Source: CAZNNH01 sp964574335 (GTDB taxonomy: Bacteria > Acidobacteriota > Vicinamibacteria > Fen-336). Taken from it: a stretch of 10,515 nucleotides of DNA. This document shows positions 1-6,827 of this stretch, piece after piece (position 1 is the first letter of the stretch; each line of letters starts with the position of its first letter). Below the pieces are notes generated by a model, which worked only from the letters and a program-made list of their open reading frames with translations, had not been told where the DNA came from and did no database searches. A program made the translations under genes and the position numbers. The stretch is from positions 1 through 10,515 of the forward strand of contig CAZNNH010000205.1 of assembly GCA_964574335.1 (NCBI GenBank), read 5' to 3'.

Positions 1-2393
1 GGCTCGATGCCTGCCGCGCGCCGAGCGGCGATGTAGGTGGCCGATGCCGTTACTCCGAGCAGGACCGCCGCCGCCGCCCCGAAGGTCGCGGGGTCCGTCG
101 GGTGGGTCTCGAAGAGCATGCTGGCCATCATGCTCGACAGGGCGATCGCGCCGGTCAGTCCGACGACCAGGCCAACGGCGGCCAGCGTCATCCCCTGCTT
201 CATGACGAGGCGCACGAGGTCGGCAGGCCGGGCGCCGAGGGCCTTGCGCACGCCGATCTCGCGCGTCCTCTGGGCCACCCAGTAGGCCAGCATCCCATAG
301 AGACCCAGGCACGCGAGGAGCAGCGCCACCGCCGCCAGCACACCGGAGAGGGTCGCCGTAGCTTCCTGGGGCGCAACGGACTCTCCGATGATCCGCTTCA
401 TGCTGACGAGCCTCTCGACCACCAGGCCCGGGTCGCGCGCCGAGACCCGCTGTCGGACCGCTCCGCCCAACGCCTCGGGCGGCAGATCGGTGCGAATCGC
501 GAAGCGCATGGTGGCGTCCGGGATCTGGTAGTAGGAGAGGTACATCGTCATGGGCGTGCCGCCCGCGATGGAGTCCACGCGCACGTCCCCGACCACACCC
601 ACGACCTCGAAGGTGGCCGGCTGCGGCCCGAACATGTCGACCGAGACCCGCTGGCCCAGGGCGGTGCCGCCCGGGAACAGGGTCTCCGCCATGCCCCTGC
701 TGATGACCATGGTCCGCGGCGCGTCCGTTCGATCGTTCCTGCTGAAGTCCCGTCCCGAGAGAAGGGGGATGCCGACGGCATCGAAGTAGCCGGGCAGGAC
801 GACACGCCGGTGCGCCGTGCGGCGATAGGCCGCCTCCGGCGGTGGCTGCGACGCGTCCCACGCCGGCAGATCGAAGGACGGGTTCCGGATCGGCAGGCCG
901 CTGACCACGCCGACCGCACGTACCCCCGGGGTACCCGCGAGATCGTCGCGGAGACCCTCGAAGAAGCCGATGCGTTGGCCGGGCTCCCCGTAGCCTGCGT
1001 CCGGTAGCGTGATCTCGCCGGTCAGGAGGCGCTCCGTCTCGAACCCGAGGTCGCTCCGCATCAGGTGCGCGAAGCTACGGATGAGGAGACCGGCGCCCGC
1101 AACCAGCATCAGCGACACGGCCACCTGGCCCGCGACCAGCCCCCGTCGCAACGCCATCCCGCGCTGGTGGCCGCCGCTGCGCGCGCCGGGCCGCATGTCT
1201 CCGGCCACGGCGGCCGCGGAGACCTGCAGCGAAGGGGCGGCACCGGCGAGGATCCCGACCAGGGCTGACAGCGCCAGCGCGAAGGGCAGGACCACCCACT
1301 CCGGTCCGCCCGACGTTCCGCCACCGTTCTCGAGGGCGACCGCCACGGGCAGCAGGCGGCCGAGCCAGAAGGCCAGTGTCACGCCGGCGACCCCCGAGAG
1401 CAGACCCAGTACCATGCTCTCGGCGAGCAGCAGCCGCGCCATCTGGCCTCGAGAGGCGCCCAGCGCCATCCTCGTGGCCAGCTCCGCGCGGCGCGTCGAG
1501 CCGCGCGCCAGCTGCAGGCCAGCCACGTTCGCACAGGCGATCAGGAGCACCAGCGCCACCGCGCCCGCCAGCAGAAGCAGCCGCTGGCGGTAGCGCTCGC
1601 TCAGGGCGGCATCGAGCGGATCCAACCTCAGGGCCTTGTCCGCGTTCGATTTGGGATACTCCTTCTCCAGACGCTCGGAGATGACGTCGAGCTGGCGCTG
1701 GGCGCTCGCGCGGGTGACGCCAGGCGCGAGCCTCCCGACGATGAGCCAGTTGTGGAACTGCCGGCCGACGCTCGCCATCCCCTCGCCCCGCCGCATCGGC
1801 TCCCAGGCGTCGACGTCGGTGAACAACCGGAACGTGGCAGGGAGCACGCCGACGACGAGGGAGGGCTGCCCGTCGATGACCAGGGTCTCGCCCACGGCGT
1901 CGCGGAAGTCCCCGAACCGACGCTCCGCGAGCCTCTGGCCCAGCACCGCAACGGCCGGTCCCCCCGGCCGACCCTCGTCTTGCGTGAACCAGCGACCGGC
2001 CGCCGGGGCGACGCCCAGGGTGTGGAACAGGTCGTACTCGGCGAACGAGAGCGCGACGCGTTCCGGCTCCTCTCCTCCGGAGACGGTAGCCCGAACCGCG
2101 AAGGGCAGGACAGCAGAGAGCCCCTGCAGCTTGTCCGCCTGGTCGCGGTAGTCGTAGTAGTCGGGGGCGGACACCATCGGATTGATCCGGCCGCTGAACG
2201 TGCATCGGGCGAGCACCAGACGGCCCGGCTCCTGGTAGGGGAGGGGCCTGAGCAGCGTCTGGTGGACGATCGAGAACATCGCCGTGTTGGCGCCGATCCC
2301 AATCCCCAGCAGCGCGGTCACGGCGAGCGTGAAACCAGGGGCCCGTCCGAGCGTACGCAACGCGAGCCGAAGGTCGTTCAACAGGCCGCTCAT
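1..2393 (-). CDS. ADOP-type (duplicated MacB/FtsX) ABC transporter permease, C-terminus cut by window edge
   Basis: This is an inner-membrane permease with two MacB-like periplasmic core domains and two FtsX domains, the architecture of acidobacterial duplicated orphan permeases. Seen: MSGLLNDLRLALRTL start, first membrane helix about residues 21-45, first core about 46-265, first FtsX domain about 270-385 (IACANVAGLQLARG, then LATRMALGASRGQ), second core anchored by a helix at about 413-440, and second FtsX domain from about 675 (REIGVRKALGARPADLVRL). The frame was checked at several points and is open throughout, about 797 codons. The last visible residues, ARRAAGIEP, match the usual ending of the family, so only some 7-10 residues are missing. 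The ATG at 2393 follows GAGGAGGAGGAGC, a strong Shine-Dalgarno. An in-frame stop at 2433-2435 excludes a longer start. No ATPase gene is adjacent, so it must use an ATPase encoded elsewhere. The substrate cannot be read from sequence; macrolide or peptide efflux and lipoprotein handling are known for relatives. Confidence 0.95.
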   Translation of the reverse strand, partial: MSGLLNDLRLALRTLGRAPGFTLAVTALLGIGIGANTAMFSIVHQTLLRPLPYQEPGRLVLARCTFSGRINPMVSAPDYYDYRDQADKLQGLSAVLPFAVRATVSGGEEPERVALSFAEYDLFHTLGVAPAAGRWFTQDEGRPGGPAVAVLGQRLAERRFGDFRDAVGETLVIDGQPSLVVGVLPATFRLFTDVDAWEPMRRGEGMASVGRQFHNWLIVGRLAPGVTRASAQRQLDVISERLEKEYPKSNADKALRLDPLDAALSERYRQRLLLLAGAVALVLLIACANVAGLQLARGSTRRAELATRMALGASRGQMARLLLAESMVLGLLSGVAGVTLAFWLGRLLPVAVALENGGGTSGGPEWVVLPFALALSALVGILAGAAPSLQVSAAAVAGDMRPGARSGGHQRGMALRRGLVAGQVAVSLMLVAGAGLLIRSFAHLMRSDLGFETERLLTGEITLPDAGYGEPGQRIGFFEGLRDDLAGTPGVRAVGVVSGLPIRNPSFDLPAWDASQPPPEAAYRRTAHRRVVLPGYFDAVGIPLLSGRDFSRNDRTDAPRTMVISRGMAETLFPGGTALGQRVSVDMFGPQPATFEVVGVVGDVRVDSIAGGTPMTMYLSYYQIPDATMRFAIRTDLPPEALGGAVRQRVSARDPGLVVERLVSMKRIIGESVAPQEATATLSGVLAAVALLLACLGLYGMLAYWVAQRTREIGVRKALGARPADLVRLVMKQGMTLAAVGLVVGLTGAIALSSMMASMLFETHPTDPATFGAAAAVLLGVTASATYIAARRAAGIE

Positions 2394-2408
2394 GCTCCTC
2401 CTCCTCGT
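2394..2408 (-). promoter_or_regulatory. Shine-Dalgarno of the left permease
   Basis: The minus strand reads GAGGAGGAGGAGC directly before the ATG at 2393. AGGAGG occurs in two registers, giving spacers of 3 or 6 nt, so the start codon is well supported. Confidence 0.8.
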
Positions 2409-2453
2409 CGATCTGCCAGGTCCGCCAGGCAGTCACTGCGACCGCTTCGACCG

Positions 2454-2506
2454 TCACCGGTGCGAGTCGCGCGTGAGATAGCGCTCACACACGTCGGTAC
2501 CTCCTC
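2454..2506 (-). promoter_or_regulatory. Strong orphan Shine-Dalgarno with possible leader ORF
   Basis: On the minus strand GAGGAGGT (2506-2499) is followed by a 6-nt spacer and GTG at 2492. That GTG opens a 12-codon frame (M/V-CERYLTRDSHR) ending in TGA at 2454-2456. Another GTG at 2488 opens a 32-codon frame whose TGA (2392-2390) overlaps the ATG of the downstream permease in an ATGA arrangement. No longer gene uses this ribosome binding site. A translated leader that controls the permease is possible. Chance is also possible, because purine-rich tracts are common in this GC-rich DNA. Confidence 0.3.
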
Positions 2507-2647
2507 GCGCGATTGCAAGCGATGTGCCATCGCTCGGCGTTCCCGTGTCACATTGAGCGCCATCGAGTTCGAGCCGCCGGCGAAGGATCGGCGACCGTTC
2601 GCATCCGGAACCGCCGCGTGCCAGGAACGAACAGGCGACGGCGATGC

Positions 2648-3772
2648 TCAGGAGCTCCAGCGGATCTGGTACGAGCGGCTGCGGCCCCCGCCACCGCTCG
2701 GCTGGAGGCACCCTTCACCGACCAGCTCGGCCAGCTCGCGGGAGGCGGTGGCCCGGCTGACCCGGGCCAGGCTGGCGTACTTGCGCGTCGTCATGCCCCC
2801 TTCGAAGCCGCCAGGGCCGGCGTCGAGCATCCGGTTCAGGACCTTGCGCTGTCGAGCGTTGATCTCCAACGCCTGCAGGCGCAGCCAGAACCGCGCCTTG
2901 GCCAGGACGTTCGACACCAACGACTCGGCCGTCTCGCACGCGGCCGCCGTCTGCTCCAGGAACCAGAGAAGCCAGGAGCTGACGTCGAGCCCCCCGCGCT
3001 GCGTCCTCTCGAGGACGTCGTAGTACGCGTCACGCTCGCGCTCGATCCGCGCGGAGAGGCTGAAGTAGCGGTGCTCGTGGCCGTCGTCCTGGGCCAGCGC
3101 CATGTCGGTCAAGGCGCGGGCGATCCGGCCGTTGCCGTCCTCGAACGGGTGCAGGGTGACGAACCAGAGGTGGGTGAGGCCGGCCCGCACCAGGCCGTCC
3201 AGGCCCGCCGGTGGATCCCCGAACCAGCGGAGGAAGCGCTGGACCTCCGGCTCCAGACCCTCCCTCGGGGGAGCGACGAAATGGACCGTCTCGCGACCGC
3301 GCCGCTCGGAGACCACCCGCATCGGCTCCGGGCCTCGCAGCTCCGCGGTGCGTATCGGGCGCAGGCCCGATTGGCCGGTCGGGAACAAGGCCGCCTGCCA
3401 GCGACGGAGGCGCTCGAGGGTCAGGGGATCCTGGCTCCGGCGCGTGGCGTCGAGCAGCACCTCCACCAGGCTGTCTACGGATCGAGGAGCCCGCGGGAGA
3501 CCCGCCGTCGGGAGGCCGAGCCGCCGAGCGACCGACGACCGCACGGCATCGGCCGGGATCCGCTCGCCCTCGATCGCGCTGGTGGCCACGCCCTCGCCGA
3601 CGAGAACGGAGGCGACCGCCTCGCGGGTCAGGCTCGGATTCAGGATCTCGACGGCTCCCAGCAGCCGCCCCTGGGCCAGGCGGGTCGTCGCCAGGGATCG
3701 AGCCACGCGCGCCTGATCCCAGACAAACGCCGGCCAATCAGCGTGTTCCCAGATCCATCGAAGGTCGGTCAT
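2648..3772 (-). CDS. Fic-family protein (DUF4172 + Fic + winged helix), probable AMP-transferase
   Basis: Fic enzymes usually transfer AMP from ATP to hydroxyl side chains of target proteins. Seen in the 374 residues: an N-terminal DUF4172-like segment (RWIWEHADWPAFVWDQ, about 5-85), the inhibitory motif T64-S-A-I-E68-G69 matching [S/T]xxxE[G/N], a flap region near 139-155, the catalytic loop HPFEDGNGRIAR with H208, D212, N214, R216 and R219, and a C-terminal winged-helix region from about 304 (TTRKYASLARVSRATASRELAELV). Catalytic and inhibitory residues are all present, so it should be an active but self-inhibited enzyme with the inhibitory helix N-terminal (class II). The ATG at 3772 has GAGG eight bases upstream, and that GAGG lies inside a hairpin arm. 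The gene starts 44 bp behind the GH55-like gene on the same strand, so co-transcription is likely. The winged helix suggests DNA binding, perhaps autoregulation (inference). Target unknown. No antitoxin-like partner gene is visible. Confidence 0.93.
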   Translation of the reverse strand: MTDLRWIWEHADWPAFVWDQARVARSLATTRLAQGRLLGAVEILNPSLTREAVASVLVGEGVATSAIEGERIPADAVRSSVARRLGLPTAGLPRAPRSVDSLVEVLLDATRRSQDPLTLERLRRWQAALFPTGQSGLRPIRTAELRGPEPMRVVSERRGRETVHFVAPPREGLEPEVQRFLRWFGDPPAGLDGLVRAGLTHLWFVTLHPFEDGNGRIARALTDMALAQDDGHEHRYFSLSARIERERDAYYDVLERTQRGGLDVSSWLLWFLEQTAAACETAESLVSNVLAKARFWLRLQALEINARQRKVLNRMLDAGPGGFEGGMTTRKYASLARVSRATASRELAELVGEGCLQPSGGGGRSRSYQIRWSS

Positions 3773-3775
3773 CTC

Positions 3776-3819
3776 AATCGCCTCGGCCCATGAGGCGATT
3801 ATGCCCCTCTATCGCCTCA
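3776..3819 (-). repeat. Triple 9-base repeat forming alternative hairpins over the fic Shine-Dalgarno
   Basis: The word ATCGCCTC(A) occurs three times in 44 bp: forward at 3776-3784 (AATCGCCTC), inverted at 3791-3800 (TGAGGCGATT) and forward at 3811-3819 (ATCGCCTCA). In the minus-strand transcript the order is copy A (UGAGGCGAU, beginning at the UGA stop of the GH55-like gene), copy B (AAUCGCCUCA) and copy C (GAGGCGAUU), then GAG and the fic AUG. B pairs perfectly with C (9 bp, 7-nt loop), burying the fic Shine-Dalgarno GAGG. B also pairs perfectly with A (9 bp, 11-nt loop), which would free it. As DNA the same words could be operator half-sites. Confidence 0.75.
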
Positions 3820-6753
3820 GCGTCGAGCGGGAGCTCCAGGGGCCCGGGTGCGGACGGCGAACAGCGTGTCCCGGGCCAGGATGAACAGCGTCCGGCCGTC
3901 GGGACTGCCGAAGACGAGCTGGATCGGCCGGACCGGCACCCGGATGGTGTCGATGGGCGCCCCAGACGGATCGTACACGTGGATGTCGCCGGCGGCGATG
4001 AAGACGTGGCCCTCGGCATCGGTGGCGAGGCCCTCTCCACCCTGGTTCACGAACGGCCGGAGATCGGTGAGGCCGCCATCGTCCTGGAGGAGGGCCGACC
4101 AGGTGGCCACCTCGGCCTCGCTGGTCAGGTAGACACGGTCTCCCAGCCGGGCCGCTTGCAGGCCGAAGGCGCGGACGAGATCGCTGCTCTTGATCCCCCA
4201 GCTCGTGACGCCCTCGACGAAGCCCTGGGTGGCCGAGAGGAAGACCTGGCCGTCCGGTGCCAGGTAGTGCTGGGTGCGCGGCAGCAGGCCGCCGTCCTCG
4301 TCCCGCTGCAGCCGCCAGTCGCCCACCGGCAGGACCGCCGAAAGGCCCGGTCGGGTCACCGCCGGCTGCGGCGCGAGAAGCGTCGGCTCGCCTCCGCCTC
4401 CTGGCGGGAGGGCGTACACCGTTCCGTCACCCAGGTACGAGACCACCAGCAGGTTGCCGAGAGAGTCGATGGCCAGGTTCACCGGCTGCAGCGGGGCGTC
4501 CGCGACGGTGCGTAGCTGCCGCTCCGCCGTCGACCAGCGGTAGATCCGTTGCCAGTGCGCATCGACGAAGTAGAGGTCGCCGGCCGGATCCACGGCGCCT
4601 CCGGAGATGTTGTGGAAGCCCCCCGCGAGTCGGTTCACGGTCGCGCCTGGCTCGAGGATCGCCGACGGCACAACCGGTGCCGGCGCGGGCGCCAGCCCCG
4701 ATACGTCGAGCCAGGCCAGCTCGCGCTCCCGCACCCCCCGGCCGAGGCCGACGTCGAAGACGGTGGTGTCGTAGGCCACCTTGCTGTTGCTGTAGGAGTG
4801 GATGTTGCGGAAGCGGATGTCCTTCGAGCCCTCCACGGTGATCGCCCACGGGAACGGCTGCTGGCTGCTGATCACCCGGTAGATGTGGAGGTTCGAGAGC
4901 GTGATCCGGCTCGAGTCCTTGATCTCGAGGGGCAGCGAGAAGCCGCTCTCGCCCCGCTCCGCCTCGGTCTGCAGGGCGTGCAGCTCCCAGTTCTCCACTC
5001 CGTGGAGCTGCACCTCGTAGCGGACGTGGTGCTCGGCCGAGAGCTGGTAGACGCGTCCGCTGGTCGACGTGTTCGACACCAGGAGCCCGCTCTGGGCGAA
5101 CGTGCTCGGCGTCCACAGGTCGAAGAAGGTCCCGCCGCCGCCGTCCGTCACCCAGAGGCTGGGGTACTGGCTGTCCCAGCGGCGCCGCGCGTCGGGGTCG
5201 GCCGAGTGGGCGTTGTTGTAGGGGTTCTGCCGTTGGCCGTCGAGCCCGTTCGTCCCATGGCCGCCCAGGAAACGCACATCGTTCATCATTGAGTGCGGCC
5301 CCGCCATCCACTGGGCGGCGGTCGCGCGCGGGTTTCTACCGTTGGTGTAGAGGCCGATCCCGATCACGATGTTGCTCCCGCCCTGGGGCGCCAGGAGCAG
5401 CGGCTTCGGCCCCCCCACTCCCTGGAATGCCGGCGTCCCGTCCGGCAGCACGAGCTGGGTGGCGCTCGGGTGCAGGCCGATCAGGACGCTGTTCGGGCGC
5501 AGGGTGAGGGTGTCGGTGACGATGTACCTGCCCATCGGCAGGTAGACGGTGCGGTGGCTCTCGATGGCCCGTTGCAGCGGGACGGTATCGTCGGTGGTGC
5601 CGTCCCCGCGGGCGCCGAGCGCCTGGGCGTTCGCCCAGGTGTCGGTGGGTGGCAGTGGCGGCAGGTCGGAGGGGACGGGCGGAGGCATCTCCTCGACCGC
5701 CGTGGCGTCGAAGACGGTCCTGGTCTCGCCCGCGGCGCCCAGGTCGGCGAAGTGCAGGCCGTGCGAGAAGGTCCTCACCAGGTAGGTCTCGCCGGGAGCG
5801 GCCAGCTCCCGTCCGCTCTCGCGGAAGAGCGCGAAGGTGGTCACGCCGCGGCAGGCCACGTTCTCCAGGTTGATCTCGGTGCGCGGGCTTCTCTCGAGGC
5901 TGACGATCACCGCCGGGCCGCTGATCTCCTCGAGCCGCGCGTCCTTCACGAACAGGTCGTCCGGCCAGCCGGCCTCGATCTCGATCGCGGTCGGGACGTT
6001 CTGGAAGTGCGGCCGGATCAGCGTCAGGCCCGCCGCCCGCTCCCGGATCGCGGCTCGTCGCTGACCCTCGAACCGGGCGTCGAGCAGCGTGTACTGCCAG
6101 CCCGGCGACGGTGTGCCGGTCCAGATGCCGTACTCGCCGCCGATGAAGGCCACGTCCTCGGCCACGTTGCCCCCCTCGTGGACGCCGGCCAGGCCGGACC
6201 CGATCCGGAGCTCCACGTGCGACGTGAAGCAGTGCTGGGCGTAGCGGGCGCGCACGCCGACCGCTCCCGGGTTGCCGGCCCCGATCTCGACGTCGACGTT
6301 GCTGAGGGCCGAGTAGAAGGTGCCGGGGTTGGCGTCCCTGGGCTCACCTCCGTCCTTGGGCCGGCGTCCGGCGAAGAACACCAGGGCGCGCGGCGACTCG
6401 GGGTCCTGGTATCCCGGGGTGTCGTCTGCGAGCAGAAGCGTCGGTCGCTCCTTGCCGTACCCGATCAACCGGATGCCGGGCCAGACGTAGAGCGTGGTCG
6501 TGATCCGGTAGCGGCCTTCAGGGACCAGCACGATGCCCTCGCCGGGTCCTTCCTGCACCGCGTCGATGACCTTCTGGAAGGCCGCGGCGTCGTCCACGAT
6601 GCCGTTGCCGATCGCCCCGAACGGCTCGCCGGTCACGGAGACGGCCTTGGAATCGTCCGGCCGTGCCGTGTAGTAGGACGACCCCGCCCAGGCCCCGGAC
6701 GCCGCCCACACCAGCATTCCAGTGACGCCGACGATTCTTATCTCCCGCTTCAT
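3817..6753 (-). CDS. Secreted GH55-like double beta-helix protein with C-terminal SMP-30/NHL-type propeller
   Basis: Likely an exported carbohydrate-active protein; GH55 enzymes are exo- or endo-beta-1,3-glucanases. Seen in 978 residues: a signal peptide (charged KREIR, hydrophobic core, cleavage probably after AWA at 23), a first Pectate_lyase_3-type helix (about 41-350, with GAIGNGIVDDAAAFQ), a proline-rich linker (about 356-370, EMPPPVPSDLPPLPP), a second helix (about 374-685, with GARGDGTTDDTVPLQRAI) and a propeller (about 700-970, with repeats such as GGAVDPAGDLYFVD and a final PIQLVFGSPDGRTLFI). AEHHVRYEVQLHGVEN (573-588) and the QTE at 595-597 recall the GH55 'EHH.LYQY...QTE' region that holds the catalytic acid, which points to E574. 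FYSALSNVDVEIGAGN and the AQ at 172-173 also recall GH55. The ATG at 6753 has AGGAGG four bases upstream, and the signal peptide begins there. The propeller fusion is not part of the usual GH55 layout. Confidence 0.88.
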   Translation of the reverse strand: MKREIRIVGVTGMLVWAASGAWAGSSYYTARPDDSKAVSVTGEPFGAIGNGIVDDAAAFQKVIDAVQEGPGEGIVLVPEGRYRITTTLYVWPGIRLIGYGKERPTLLLADDTPGYQDPESPRALVFFAGRRPKDGGEPRDANPGTFYSALSNVDVEIGAGNPGAVGVRARYAQHCFTSHVELRIGSGLAGVHEGGNVAEDVAFIGGEYGIWTGTPSPGWQYTLLDARFEGQRRAAIRERAAGLTLIRPHFQNVPTAIEIEAGWPDDLFVKDARLEEISGPAVIVSLERSPRTEINLENVACRGVTTFALFRESGRELAAPGETYLVRTFSHGLHFADLGAAGETRTVFDATAVEEMPPPVPSDLPPLPPTDTWANAQALGARGDGTTDDTVPLQRAIESHRTVYLPMGRYIVTDTLTLRPNSVLIGLHPSATQLVLPDGTPAFQGVGGPKPLLLAPQGGSNIVIGIGLYTNGRNPRATAAQWMAGPHSMMNDVRFLGGHGTNGLDGQRQNPYNNAHSADPDARRRWDSQYPSLWVTDGGGGTFFDLWTPSTFAQSGLLVSNTSTSGRVYQLSAEHHVRYEVQLHGVENWELHALQTEAERGESGFSLPLEIKDSSRITLSNLHIYRVISSQQPFPWAITVEGSKDIRFRNIHSYSNSKVAYDTTVFDVGLGRGVRERELAWLDVSGLAPAPAPVVPSAILEPGATVNRLAGGFHNISGGAVDPAGDLYFVDAHWQRIYRWSTAERQLRTVADAPLQPVNLAIDSLGNLLVVSYLGDGTVYALPPGGGGEPTLLAPQPAVTRPGLSAVLPVGDWRLQRDEDGGLLPRTQHYLAPDGQVFLSATQGFVEGVTSWGIKSSDLVRAFGLQAARLGDRVYLTSEAEVATWSALLQDDGGLTDLRPFVNQGGEGLATDAEGHVFIAAGDIHVYDPSGAPIDTIRVPVRPIQLVFGSPDGRTLFILARDTLFAVRTRAPGAPARR

Positions 6754-6764
6754 GGCCCCTCCTA
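6754..6764 (-). promoter_or_regulatory. Shine-Dalgarno of the GH55-like gene
   Basis: The minus strand reads TAGGAGGGGCC directly before the ATG at 6753, an AGGAGG with a 4-nt spacer. With the signal peptide it fixes this start and excludes a longer reading frame that continues upstream through the LytTR gene. Confidence 0.8.
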
Positions 6765-6779
6765 CCCTCGCCGCCCCGC

Positions 6780-6802
6780 GCATGTATTCCCCCGGAACAT
6801 GC
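6780..6802. promoter_or_regulatory. Dyad between the LytTR gene and the GH55-like gene
   Basis: Within the 74-bp gap, GCATG (6780-6784) pairs with CATGC (6798-6802), and TTCC (6787-6790) pairs with GGAA (6794-6797) around a CCC centre. Only a two-base TA bulge interrupts the symmetry. It sits 16 bp upstream of the GH55-like Shine-Dalgarno. It could be an operator or an mRNA hairpin. No U-tract follows, so it is not a standard terminator. Confidence 0.4.
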
Positions 6803-6827
6803 AGGCCCACGACGTAAGCCTCCACGG

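Larger units (their letters stand above)
2394..2647. promoter_or_regulatory. 254-bp intergenic region between fic and the left permease
   Basis: No convincing protein is encoded here, apart from the leader ORF described separately. Two inverted repeats are visible: AGCGATG-TGC-CATCGCT (2518-2534, 7-bp perfect arms) and GTGAG-N6-CTCAC (2473-2488). The second resembles CRP/FNR-like half-sites (CGTGA, then TCACA on the plus strand) but with a spacer of 8 rather than the usual 6. The promoter of the permease is expected here, but I found no clear -35/-10 pair. No hairpin with a U-tract marks the end of fic. Confidence 0.4.

Noticed and set aside
102..1007. 301-codon plus-strand frame
   Set aside because: It is antisense to the left permease, whose protein sequence is clearly that of a known family.
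1075..2457. 460-codon minus-strand frame from GTG 2457
   Set aside because: It lies in another frame of the left permease, shows no recognisable domain and is arginine/glycine/alanine-rich, as expected of a GC-rich shadow frame.
2454..2711. 85-codon minus-strand frame with a short hydrophobic stretch (LLSIAVACSFLA)
   Set aside because: It begins inside the fic 3' end without a good ribosome binding site, and its hydrophobic part is short. Only its last 12 codons follow a strong site, reported as a possible leader.
2648..3772. Fic toxin-antitoxin pair
   Set aside because: No small antitoxin gene is next to it; the inhibitory motif is inside the same protein, the intramolecular arrangement.
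3776..3819. Intrinsic terminator after the GH55-like gene
   Set aside because: The hairpins are followed by UGGGCC or by the fic start and not by a U-tract.
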